In this document: positions 16,812 through 24,986 of the stretch, piece by piece
Numbering within the stretch: position 1 is the stretch's first letter
How the letters are laid out: the number at the start of each line of letters is the position of its first letter
Assembly: GCA_905480235.1 (NCBI GenBank)
Contig: CAJQPP010000123.1
Location: 1 to 41,991, forward strand
Source: an uncultured Pirellulaceae bacterium
GTDB lineage: Bacteria > Planctomycetota > Planctomycetia > Pirellulales > Pirellulaceae
Direction of reading: 5' to 3'
DNA length: 41,991 nt
The notes under the pieces: generated by a model
Database searches by the model: none
Told to the model about the DNA's origin: nothing
What the model saw: the letters and a program-made list of their open reading frames with translations, nothing else
Translations under genes and position numbers: made by a program

Positions 16812-17825
16812 ATGAGAAAAGCCTTCACGCTGATTGAGCTTTTGGTTGTTATTGCAATCATGGGTATTTTACTTGCTTTGTTACTTCCCGCCGTCCAATC
16901 GGTTCGCGAAGCCGCGAGACGTACCGCCTGCTTGAATAATGCACGGCAGATTGTCCTGTCCGCGCAGGGTTACTCAGCCGTCTTTAGAAGACTCCCTCCC
17001 AGTTTCGAAATCGAACACGGGGAAATTCTCACCGGAAACAATGGTTCATGGTCGATCCATGGTCGCTTGTTACCTTTTTGCGAACAAGCAAACGCCTACA
17101 CCCAAGTTGACCTAGATATTGCATGGGATGATCAAATTGATACGGGTGTCCCGACGTTACGAGTCCCGCTTTACCAGTGTCCCAGTGAAGTCAATTCCAC
17201 AGTGCGAACTAAAAACGGCAGCCCCTGGGTCTACCCGCAAAACTATGGATTCAACTTTGGATCTTGGTTAGTTTACGACCCTCAAAATGCAGCGAACCGT
17301 GGCGATGGACCGTTTTATGTCAACAGCAGGGTGCGGCCTAGCGAGGTGAAAGATGGACTGAGCAATACTCTTTGCCTGGCCGAGGTAAAGACGTTCACAT
17401 CCTACATTCGCAACACGGAAGATCCTGGACCGACCGCACCAGACAGTCCAAGCGCGTTTGCGGATTTTATGGGCCAAGCCAAACTTGGCAATCTATTGAA
17501 TCAGAATACTGGCCACACCGAATGGTGCGACGGGCGTGTGCATCATTCTGGTTTCACGACGGTTTATCCGCCTAACACCTTTGTTCCGTATGAATTTGAA
17601 GGTCGCACCTACGACATCGATTTCAATTCAGTTCAGGAAGGCAAAAAAGACGATCAGGCGACTTACGCCGCGATAACCTCGCGCAGCAATCACGCCGGCG
17701 GTTCAGTCACTACTGGCTTTCTGGACGGTTCCTCGCGAACGATTTCCGATTCGATCGCCCCGCAAATCTGGCGTGATTTGGGCACCATTGCGGGCGGAGA
17801 AATCATTCCCAACGATGCGTTTTAA
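16812..17825 (+). CDS. DUF1559 pseudopilin-like protein with type IV pilin leader
   Basis: Codes for 337 residues. The N-terminus is a textbook type IV pilin/pseudopilin prepilin segment: MRKAFTLIELLVVIAIMGIL with Glu9, cleaved before Phe5. This is followed by LLPAVQSVREAARRTACLNN, the usual DUF1559 start. The C-terminal DUF1559 part has the expected small conserved blocks (PLYQCPSE near 120, DGLSNTLCLAEVK near 185, SRSNHAGGSVTTGFLDGS near 296-313). The family is greatly expanded in planctomycetes. Members are presumably processed by a prepilin peptidase and held in the inner membrane or an assembled filament, with unknown function. A sigma70-type promoter precedes it. Confidence 0.93.
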   Translation: MRKAFTLIELLVVIAIMGILLALLLPAVQSVREAARRTACLNNARQIVLSAQGYSAVFRRLPPSFEIEHGEILTGNNGSWSIHGRLLPFCEQANAYTQVDLDIAWDDQIDTGVPTLRVPLYQCPSEVNSTVRTKNGSPWVYPQNYGFNFGSWLVYDPQNAANRGDGPFYVNSRVRPSEVKDGLSNTLCLAEVKTFTSYIRNTEDPGPTAPDSPSAFADFMGQAKLGNLLNQNTGHTEWCDGRVHHSGFTTVYPPNTFVPYEFEGRTYDIDFNSVQEGKKDDQATYAAITSRSNHAGGSVTTGFLDGSSRTISDSIAPQIWRDLGTIAGGEIIPNDAF

Positions 17826-17913
17826 CGCGTTATTTCAGATAATCTGACGCTGCTGATTTCTTAAGATTGTTGTATGCTCTTCTCATCCAACACTTACCCA
17901 CGGATGAACAAAT

Positions 17914-19272
17914 ATGGCGTTCTTCAATTCAGGTCCTAATTTACCCGGCGACGAAAAGGCGAGGATCGAATTTCAGCTTCAACAAATTGTGGATTGCATT
18001 GGGCAAGAGAAAACCCAGCTTCCCGTCTTGAGCACCGCAGCCCTCCTGGGAATGGGGCAGGCCAGCGGATCGGTCAAAGACATCGCCGCGGCCATTGGCC
18101 AACACCTTTCATATCCGGCTGGCGAGATTAAGGTGCAAGTCATACCGGAGTTATTGAAAAAGGTGGGAAGCGGTGGCTGAGGTGGCGGATCCTGCGAAGG
18201 ACTCGGTAGTTTACCGGGCAAGTACGAATCGGAAAAACGCGCGATCATTCTCAACACCGAGCTCAAACAAGAGCCGGTACTAACAACGGCGACGCTCATT
18301 CATTTCATCGTTTGCGACCTCCTTGTGCAAAACGGATTCGAGTACGCACATCTTCCCGAATTAGTAGATCTGGCTGTCGTGACCAGCGGACTGGGTTTAT
18401 TGCAAAGCAATATCAGTCTCGTAAAAGAAGGGGGACATTTCTGGGACTCCACTCAATGGGAGACATTTCCCAGGCCTTTCTTGGATCGGCACGGATTGGC
18501 CTATGCGACCGCCGTCGCTGCATGGATGCGAAAACAAAAGGATCCATCTTGGCAAAGCGACATTCCGGTCGACATAAAAAAGCCCATGAAAAAGTCTCTG
18601 AAGTACCTGTTCAAAACAGGGGACTGTTTTGTCCAAGCCGATGGGGGTCAGTCGATTAGCAGTCATTCGAACAACGATTGGCTTCGCCAAGCCGCGTCAA
18701 ACTCTAAGTCTCAAAAAATCATCGGCATTCGACAACTCAACATCGACAATGGCACAGCCGATCAAGTCAATGAATGCCTTTTAAATAGCCTGCGTTCAGC
18801 CGACCGCGAAATTCGATTGCATGCGATTGCAACCCTCAGTCGATTGGCTGAAAACAACCAGCCTATTGAAGAAGAGCTGCGTATGCTGGCCACCTCACGG
18901 GATGATGAATCCCGTGCCAAGGCAGTCATGGCGCTGGCTCGAATGAATGCCCTTGATGACCAATCCACCGAAGTCGCTGCACGCATGCTTGATAGCCACG
19001 CCCGGTTTGTGGTCTACGCAGGCATTTATGCACTTACGTCTCTGCCTGAGGTACCGGCAGAGAGCGTAGAACCGGCCAATCGTGGTTTTGTGCGAGCCTT
19101 GCAGACCTGCGATTACGACATGATCAGCCTGTTCACGACGGCTTGGTTGCGTTGGGAAGAATCCCCGGAACAGCATTTTGAGGCACTGTTAAAAGATGAC
19201 AGCCCCGAATACCTGGAGCTAGCGCTTGAGTCGTTGGCTAGTGCGCGCGAGCAAATGGCCGCCGCGGAATAA
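17914..19272 (+). CDS. Candidate new selenoprotein: Gly-rich U-x4-C motif plus HEAT-like repeats (in-frame TGA = Sec89)
   Basis: A simple caller reports an 88-residue ORF ending at TGA 18178 and a separate 315-residue ORF from GTG 18325. Both are in the same frame. The 144 bases between are open and protein-like with no ATG (GGGSCEGLGSLPGKYESEK, then a hydrophobic helix LIHFIVCDLLVQNGF). Reading through gives 452 residues with Sec89 in GSGG-U-GGGSC, a U-x4-C94 arrangement that could be a redox or metal site. The N-terminal part (FQLQQIVDCIGQE, LLGMGQASGSVKDIAAAIG) is helical. Residues about 265-440 look like HEAT/armadillo helices (LRSADREIRLHAIATLSRLAE, SRAKAVMALARM). There is no signal peptide, so it is probably cytoplasmic. 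The start ATG at 17914 has GGATGA upstream. The family is not recognised. A sequencing error or a true stop remains possible, but a Sec-containing selD nearby favours readthrough. Confidence 0.68.
18178..18218 (+). promoter_or_regulatory. Candidate Sec codon and SECIS-like hairpin
   Basis: The in-frame UGA at 18178-18180 is followed by a 7-bp stem CTCGGTA/TACCGGG (18202-18208 with 18212-18218, one G-U pair) with a GTT loop. The loop starts 28 bases after the UGA, within the known bacterial SECIS range, and begins with G as SelB requires. A weaker alternative is TCCT/AGGA with a GCGA loop at 18190-18201. The match is weaker than in selD. Confidence 0.45.
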
Positions 19273-19384
19273 AACCCACTCGCACCCCTTATCCGAGACA
19301 CCGTAAAAGGGCTTCTTGTGTGCCCAAGCGGGCCTGCCCACGCTTTCTATCAAGACCTCTAATCGTAAAAAGGGAGCGGGCGAT

Positions 19385-20698
19385 TTAAGCCTGCGTCCTT
19401 TCCTCTTTAAGATGTTCCATTGACTTGATAGGAACAAAAGCGATGCAAAGCATGAGGAACGCCAAGGTCAGAAGAATCCAACTGGGGTCCATTTGAAAAC
19501 CCGTAACGGCCAAAATCGAAAAATAGTACACCGAGGCAGCCAAGATCCCAATCCATGTCATTAGGTTCATTACGGCAATGATTCGGCCTTTCAATTCGCT
19601 AGGTGGATGCGACTGAATAAACACCTGCAAAGGCACTGCGACCCACCCTCCAAAAAAACCACCGATTGCCAATGCGATCCCAAATAACCAGACTCGCACA
19701 CCTGAGTCAAAATCGAGTACCGCAAACAATGCGGCCAAACCGAGCCCTACGAACATTCCCGCACTGCCGATTTTGACCAACCCAAAACGCACGTCTTTTT
19801 TCGAAATCGCCGCCGCAACGACGGAACCCGTTCCAATTCCCAAACCCATTCCTGCGTTCAGAAAAGAAGTGACGGTCTCGGAAAGTTCCAACTGAATACG
19901 TCCCACGAGCGTGATCGTTAAGGCGACCACCCCCCCGACAAACCAAAACGTGGCGTAAACAAGTAGCACTTTCAGTAACAACTTATCGGAAACAACCCTC
20001 TTCCAAATTGCCGGCTCACCAAACCAATTTGCACCGTGAAATTTCAAATCCGGCTGGGCGCATGGCGTGCGACGTAACAAAAAAGCTGTACCGGTGCCAA
20101 TAAACGCCAGCACAATACACAACAGACTAATTCCCCAAATCTGATCGCCCAGCGCTTCTTTGAGGAAGCCGGCGATCGCAGTACCAAAAATAATCGCTAA
20201 GAATGTCGTCCCTAAAATCACTCCATTGACGATGGGTAAATCAGTATCAGAAAACATCTCGGGAAGGATGCCGAATTTGGATGGGCCAAAAAACGCCGAT
20301 TGAGTGCCCATTAAAAAAAGCACTCCAAACAAAAGCACCAAAAATGAGTTGGTTCCGATGCTGCCGGTAAGAAAAATCAAAAAACCCAAACACATGACCA
20401 CGATCTCTGCCACCTTACAGGCGATCACGATCTTTTTCTTGGAGAAACGATCGGAAAGAAAACCGGCAAACCCCGAGAACATCACGAAAGCAAAGGCAAA
20501 CAGCAAACTGGCTAAAGTTTGATAGGGATCAAAGTAATCCCCCCGCGTACTGTCTGCATCATTCAAATTGCCTACATAATCTGCACAAATCAGGAACAGA
20601 AGCATTTTAAAGACGTTGTCATTGAACGCACCCAAAAACTGGGTCAGGGTAATCCCCCAAAACGCGCGATCCTTGGTCAAAGAAGGATATTGAGTCAT
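19385..20698 (-). CDS. MFS transporter of the LplT (lysophospholipid transporter) type
   Basis: Codes for 437 residues with about 12 hydrophobic segments. The N-terminus has the family pattern FWGITLTQFLGAFNDNVFKMLL. The A-motif-like loop GFLSDRFSKKKIVIACKVAEI follows the second and third helices (about 81-101). Later blocks include GTQSAFFGPSKFGILPEMF, GFFGGWVAVPLQVFIQ and ELKGRIIAVMNLMTWIG. These fit LplT and the transporter half of LplT/acyltransferase fusions, which flip lysophospholipids into the cytoplasm for reacylation. No fused acyltransferase is present here. The substrate is inferred from family only. The gene is convergent with the selenoprotein candidate. Confidence 0.83.
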   Translation of the reverse strand: MTQYPSLTKDRAFWGITLTQFLGAFNDNVFKMLLFLICADYVGNLNDADSTRGDYFDPYQTLASLLFAFAFVMFSGFAGFLSDRFSKKKIVIACKVAEIVVMCLGFLIFLTGSIGTNSFLVLLFGVLFLMGTQSAFFGPSKFGILPEMFSDTDLPIVNGVILGTTFLAIIFGTAIAGFLKEALGDQIWGISLLCIVLAFIGTGTAFLLRRTPCAQPDLKFHGANWFGEPAIWKRVVSDKLLLKVLLVYATFWFVGGVVALTITLVGRIQLELSETVTSFLNAGMGLGIGTGSVVAAAISKKDVRFGLVKIGSAGMFVGLGLAALFAVLDFDSGVRVWLFGIALAIGGFFGGWVAVPLQVFIQSHPPSELKGRIIAVMNLMTWIGILAASVYYFSILAVTGFQMDPSWILLTLAFLMLCIAFVPIKSMEHLKEERTQA

Positions 20699-20773
20699 AG
20701 TGCCTAGCGTCCAAGCTTGAGACTGATTGCATTCCGTTATTAAACAAAAGATTATCCTAGCGTAAATCCCGGC

Positions 20774-21115
20774 TCATTGTAATAAATGTGGGAACTCCCA
20801 CATCGAGTTAGGAGTTGTGTATTGGATCATCTGAAGATCCGCGGAAGCCATAGACAGATTCTGAATGAACCACAACAGTACAAGCCCGCTAAAGCCGGCC
20901 ACCAATCCGAAAGCCACTGTATTAAGGCCGCGTTCCCAGCGATTTAGTGGGGACAATTCTTGCAGAGCAGGTCTTTGATACCTCCCGTTCTCTGCCGCTG
21001 TCCCAACCGATTTTCTACCAATGCATCGTCTTTCGGTATTACTCGTGTGCCCCACCAAGGCGCGATGCGGCGTGTAATTCTGCAACTCGTAGCGGTTTTT
21101 TCTTTGCTGGTTCAC
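20774..21115 (-). CDS. Small single-pass membrane protein, unknown
   Basis: Codes for 113 residues from a GTG at 21115 with a good GAGGTG site five bases upstream. The N-terminal 70 residues are polar and basic (MNQQRKNRYELQNY, NTERRCIGRKS). One hydrophobic segment follows (TVAFGLVAGFSGLVLLWFI, about 74-92) and then a short tail. I do not recognise it. It is divergent from the ECF sigma factor gene, with 182 bases between. A single-pass protein next to an ECF sigma factor could in principle be an anti-sigma factor, but the orientation and lack of motifs give no real support. Confidence 0.5.
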   Translation of the reverse strand: MNQQRKNRYELQNYTPHRALVGHTSNTERRCIGRKSVGTAAENGRYQRPALQELSPLNRWERGLNTVAFGLVAGFSGLVLLWFIQNLSMASADLQMIQYTTPNSMWEFPHLLQ

Positions 21116-21297
21116 AAATCACCTCACCTAAAAATTCAGTGTATTGTTGTCCTTCTTACATTTCTGGGGGGACTGAAAGGTCATGCGATTTATTTGAATC
21201 AGGCGCCTCAATAAAAATTAAAATTTGGTTTGCGAATTCCTTTCTTTTTTTACTGGTATGAAAGTAGGCAACCAAAGTAAGCAATGAAAGGGACCCC

Positions 21298-21855
21298 TTG
21301 AGCGACGTCATGCGGATCATGCAATTGATCGATTCCGGGGATGAAAATTCCAAGGATGACCTACTGCCCAAGGTTTACGACGAACTTCGGCGTTTGGCTA
21401 AATGGCGCCTTTCCGCGGAAAAGCCCGGGCAAACGTTGCAGCCCACGGCGTTGGTCCACGAAGCATGGTTACGTTTGGTGAATGACGAAAGTCAAAAATG
21501 GGACTCTCGAGGTCACTTCTTTGGCGCAGCAGCAGAAGCCATGCGACGCATTCTCGTGGAGCAGGCACGACGTAAGGGGCGGCTCAAACACGGCGGCCAC
21601 TATCAACGTGCGGATCTTTCAGCCGCCGAGTTAAGCGAGCCTACCCGCGGAGAAGATTTATTAATTTTAGACGAAGCGTTAGGGCGGCTGGAAAAACAGC
21701 ATCCCAACAAGGCAAGATTAATAAAGCTGCGTTATTTTGCTGGCATGAATTTGGAGGAATCTGCCCAGGCGATGGATATTTCGAGAGCCACTGCCGCAAG
21801 ATATTGGACGTTCGGTCGTAGTTGGCTGTTTAAAGAAATCAACGCCACCGAGTGA
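21298..21855 (+). CDS. Planctomycete-type ECF sigma factor
   Basis: Codes for 185 residues from a TTG start at 21298. GAAAGGG lies six bases upstream, which supports TTG over the ATG at 21310. Region 2 (about 20-85) has LLPKVYDELRRLAKWRL, then TLQPTALVHEAWLRLV and the AAAEAMRRILVEQARRK block. Region 4 (about 125-180) has the helix-turn-helix core LRYFAGMNLEESAQAMDISRATAARYW. This is the Rhodopirellula/Verrucomicrobium ECF subfamily, often linked to Ser/Thr kinases in planctomycetes. Here the kinase gene is convergent and the two stop codons are separated by only two bases. The kinase likely belongs to the same regulatory module, though not the same operon. Confidence 0.92.
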   Translation: MSDVMRIMQLIDSGDENSKDDLLPKVYDELRRLAKWRLSAEKPGQTLQPTALVHEAWLRLVNDESQKWDSRGHFFGAAAEAMRRILVEQARRKGRLKHGGHYQRADLSAAELSEPTRGEDLLILDEALGRLEKQHPNKARLIKLRYFAGMNLEESAQAMDISRATAARYWTFGRSWLFKEINATE

Positions 21856-21857
21856 AT

Positions 21858-23570
21858 TCAGGAATTCATCTTCGCGCTAATCCTCTTCAATCTCAAAACC
21901 TGAAATCCCTGCATTAATCCGGTCACGATTATCGCTGAGGCAAAAATGGCAATGTGAGAGCGATGCTCATAAACGTGGGCAGCGTCACCACTCCACTGCA
22001 AAAGCAGATAACCGAACAACGAGGTGACGGTGGTTACTGCGACCAAATCGACTCGTCGAAAAAATCCCGTGGTCACCACCAACAATAGAAATAGACTGTA
22101 TAACAATTCGCGAGGGTGGTCGTTTACGGAAATCAGCAAGGTTAAGATCGCGGGGTCCAGCATCGCCCAAAACAGGGAAAGCATGGACGCGGAGCTCGGA
22201 AAATGATTCCGCGCTTTCTGTAGCCCAAGGGAAGCGACCGCCCAAGAAGCCAGAATCAATTCGTTACGCCAAAGGTACGTAAAGGGTGCATCACTGCCGC
22301 CAATCGGCAAGCCTAATCTTATCAACAGGTAAATGAACAAAACCAAAGACATCATCGCCGTTATCGCAGCCAGATGGGCAACCAACGTGGGTTCTTTGAT
22401 GGACCACTTTCGTAAGCGGCGATAGAGATCATTTTTGGCGAGGATCGGCTCGCCAGATAAAAACAAATGCAGGTCATCCGCCATTTCCTGAGCCGACGCA
22501 TACCGCAAACTAGGTTCTTTCTCTAAACACTTAAGGCAGATGATTTCAAGATCGACCGGAATTGATTTATTCTGTTGACGCAGGGACTGCGGCGTTTCCT
22601 GCAACACACTTATCAAAGTATCCATTTGATTATCGGATTCAAAAGGTGCTCTTCCGGAAAGCGCAGCGTATAGGACACCTCCCAAGGAGTAGACGTCCGA
22701 ATGGACCCCGATCAAATCCAAGTTCCCCCCCGCCTGTTCCGGTGGCATATAACCGGGTGTCCCAATAACGGTCCCCGCGGCCGTCAATTCGGAATCACTT
22801 TCCAAACGTTTGGCCAAGCCAAAATCCGTTACCCGAGGTTCCCGCTCGGCATCCAGTAAAACGTTACTCGGCTTCAGATCGCGATGAATGATCCCTTGAT
22901 CATGTGCGGCTTGAACCGACTCTGCGATTTTTGCCAAATAGCTCGCTGCCGCTCGGGGCGGTAAGGGTTTTCTTTGCAGCAATTCGGCGAAGCTTTCTCC
23001 CTCAACAAACCCCATCGAAAAATAATGCTGGCCTTCACAACATCCCACATCGAATACGGGCACGATACCTGGATGATCTAATTGAGCGGCCGCCTCGGCC
23101 TCGTTATAAAACCTTCGCACGTCATCTTCATTGGCAGTTTGGCCCATCAAAATCATTTTGATCGCGACGATTCGATTCAGGCTATTCTGCCTCGCCTTGT
23201 AAACAACTCCCATTCCGCCTTGGGCAATTTTCTCTAAAAGCTCGTAGTCACCAAAATTCCGTGGCAGCTGCTCCTCACTTGGTCGAGATGAACGTCTGCC
23301 CTCAGCGAGCGGAGGCGGTATCGTCGCTTCCCCTCCGCTTCCTCCTTGGGTCGCGGCTTTTCTATCAGCAGAATTTTCCAACTCAGCGGAGTGTTCCAAA
23401 AAATCCTGGCGGTCCATCTGCGCTTGAGCTTTGAGCAAGCTTTCCACTTCTTTTCGTAACGACACATCACCGTCGCAGGCCTGGGCAATGAATCGGGAGC
23501 GTTCATTATCCGGAGTTATTTCCATCGCTGCAAAGAAAATATCTTCGACTGACTGTCGTCTACCACTCAT
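21858..23570 (-). CDS. Membrane-anchored Hanks-type Ser/Thr protein kinase
   Basis: Codes for 570 residues. An N-terminal helical segment (1-60, DIFFAAMEITPDNERSRFI) is typical of planctomycete kinases. The kinase domain spans about 108-370: glycine loop IAQGGMGVVYKA, VAIK with Lys138, IIHRDLKPSNVLLD, VTDFGLA, GTPGYMPPEQAGG and DVYSLGGVLYAALSGRAPF. All catalytic residues are present. The C-terminal 170 residues contain five or six hydrophobic segments (LAAITAMMSLVLFIYLLI to HIAIFASAIIVTGLM), and there is no PASTA domain or extracellular sensor. It therefore looks like a kinase with a membrane sensor domain. It converges on the ECF sigma factor gene. The palindrome GAATTCAGGAATTC spans their junction. 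Confidence 0.92.
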   Translation of the reverse strand: MSGRRQSVEDIFFAAMEITPDNERSRFIAQACDGDVSLRKEVESLLKAQAQMDRQDFLEHSAELENSADRKAATQGGSGGEATIPPPLAEGRRSSRPSEEQLPRNFGDYELLEKIAQGGMGVVYKARQNSLNRIVAIKMILMGQTANEDDVRRFYNEAEAAAQLDHPGIVPVFDVGCCEGQHYFSMGFVEGESFAELLQRKPLPPRAAASYLAKIAESVQAAHDQGIIHRDLKPSNVLLDAEREPRVTDFGLAKRLESDSELTAAGTVIGTPGYMPPEQAGGNLDLIGVHSDVYSLGGVLYAALSGRAPFESDNQMDTLISVLQETPQSLRQQNKSIPVDLEIICLKCLEKEPSLRYASAQEMADDLHLFLSGEPILAKNDLYRRLRKWSIKEPTLVAHLAAITAMMSLVLFIYLLIRLGLPIGGSDAPFTYLWRNELILASWAVASLGLQKARNHFPSSASMLSLFWAMLDPAILTLLISVNDHPRELLYSLFLLLVVTTGFFRRVDLVAVTTVTSLFGYLLLQWSGDAAHVYEHRSHIAIFASAIIVTGLMQGFQVLRLKRISAKMNS

Positions 23571-23870
23571 ATTTTGGAATAGGCATTGGTAAAAAGAAAA
23601 GGCTTTAAGAAAAGAGCATGCAATTACAAAGGAACAGGTCTACGCCTCGTTAATCACAAAAAAACGTTAATTGACTTGGCTTGAAAACCGCGAATCTGCC
23701 TTCTCTAAGAGGCTACACACTGCAGTTCCATCCGTTGAAGGAACTCCAGCAATAACCATTGGGAAACCTGGCAAGCCGCATTTCATCAGGTTTTCTTTTG
23801 CCTGATAAGTCCTTAGATTAGAGCTTTCAGCTTACCACCCATACCACCCTCCATGCCATCAGGTAATTCC
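23571..23870. other. Divergent intergenic region
   Basis: About 300 bases separate the kinase gene and the SASA esterase gene. No gene or strong hairpin seen. The kinase and esterase promoters should lie here. Confidence 0.4.
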
Positions 23871-24941
23871 ATGATAACGCGAATTACGGTCCTGCTATTA
23901 GCAGCCCTCTCAATGACCACGTACACGATTCCTGAAGCTCAAGCTCAGAAAAAACCGGGGAAGCTGCAAATTTTCATCCTCGCCGGCCAAAGCAATATGG
24001 AAGGTAAAGGTAGCGCTGAGACCATGAATCGGCAAATCGCCGACCCCCAAAAACGAATGCGCTTTCAACACTTGAAAAACGGGGACCAGTGGGTGGAACG
24101 CGACGATGTGTGGATCGACTACTTGGGGAATCGTGGCCAACGGTACGGCAAGCTCACGATGGGATATGGCATTAGTCAAAAAGACAGCCAGAAATTATTT
24201 GGTCCCGAACTTGGATTTGGTTGGGCCATGGGCGATTTACTGGACGATGACATCCTGATTATCAAAACAGCCTGGGGTGGAAAATCCCTCGATCGTGATT
24301 TCCGTTCACCCAGCCGAGGTATCCCTGCCTCCATTGACGAAGTCGTCAAGGGTCAACAAAAACGCAAACCCGAACTGACCAAAGAAGAGTATGAAAAAGG
24401 GTACGGTCACTTCTACCGATTGATGATGCAAGAAGTAAAATTGGTACTCGGAGATTTGCAGACGTACGCTCCCGAGTACCAAAATCAGGGCTATGAAATC
24501 GCCGGGTTCGTTTGGTTCCAAGGCTGGAACGACCAATATGCTCCCACATCGGTCGCCGATTACGAAGAAAACATGGCCGGTTTCATTCGTGACATTCGCA
24601 AAGATCTAAAACGGCCTGACCTACCTGTTGTGATCGGCGCGATGGGCCATCAAGGTGCCAATCAAAAAGGCAAAATCAGGCAAATTGCGGATGCCCAGGC
24701 AGCCGTTGCCGAGCAAAAAGAATTTCAAGATTCGGTTACGACCATTCGCACAGCCGACTATTGGGATACCGAAGCAGAATCCGCATTTAAGACGCACTGG
24801 GCAGACCAGAAAAACCGCGATATCGAAAAATGGCGAAATTTCGGCAATGACCGACCTTACCATTACCTCGGATCGCCGGTTTTCTTTTACAACGTTGGTG
24901 TTGCTTTTGCCGAAGCCATGTATCCGATGCTCTCCAAGTAA
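23871..24941 (+). CDS. Exported SASA-family (sialate O-acetylesterase, CE6-like) esterase
   Basis: The ATG at 23871 (356 residues) is preferred to the one at 23853 because AGGT precedes it at good distance. A signal peptide runs from 1 to about 26 (ITVLLLAALSMTTYTIPEAQA). The SASA block is ILAGQSNMEGKG (nucleophile Ser41), followed by FGPELGFGWAMGDLL near 115-130, IIKTAWGGKSL near 140, GFVWFQGWND near 210 (SGNH-type block) and PVVIGAMGH. Such proteins deacetylate acetylated sugars. Planctomycete genomes have many, probably for decomposing algal polysaccharides. A late His, in the HWAD segment or the YHYLGS segment, would complete the triad but is not certain. It stands alone and converges on hemL. 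Confidence 0.88.
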   Translation: MITRITVLLLAALSMTTYTIPEAQAQKKPGKLQIFILAGQSNMEGKGSAETMNRQIADPQKRMRFQHLKNGDQWVERDDVWIDYLGNRGQRYGKLTMGYGISQKDSQKLFGPELGFGWAMGDLLDDDILIIKTAWGGKSLDRDFRSPSRGIPASIDEVVKGQQKRKPELTKEEYEKGYGHFYRLMMQEVKLVLGDLQTYAPEYQNQGYEIAGFVWFQGWNDQYAPTSVADYEENMAGFIRDIRKDLKRPDLPVVIGAMGHQGANQKGKIRQIADAQAAVAEQKEFQDSVTTIRTADYWDTEAESAFKTHWADQKNRDIEKWRNFGNDRPYHYLGSPVFFYNVGVAFAEAMYPMLSK

Positions 24942-24986
24942 TTTGGAACGAGCGTTGATGTTGGCTGGCGGCGAAGACCATACAAA

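Noticed and set aside
18325..19272. A separate gene starting at GTG 18325
   Set aside because: No ribosome site, and the frame upstream to the TGA is open and protein-like in the same phase as the 88-residue ORF before it.
6941..19272. General reassignment of TGA (code 4 or 25)
   Set aside because: Several clear genes, including the ECF sigma factor, kinase and hemA, end properly with TGA.
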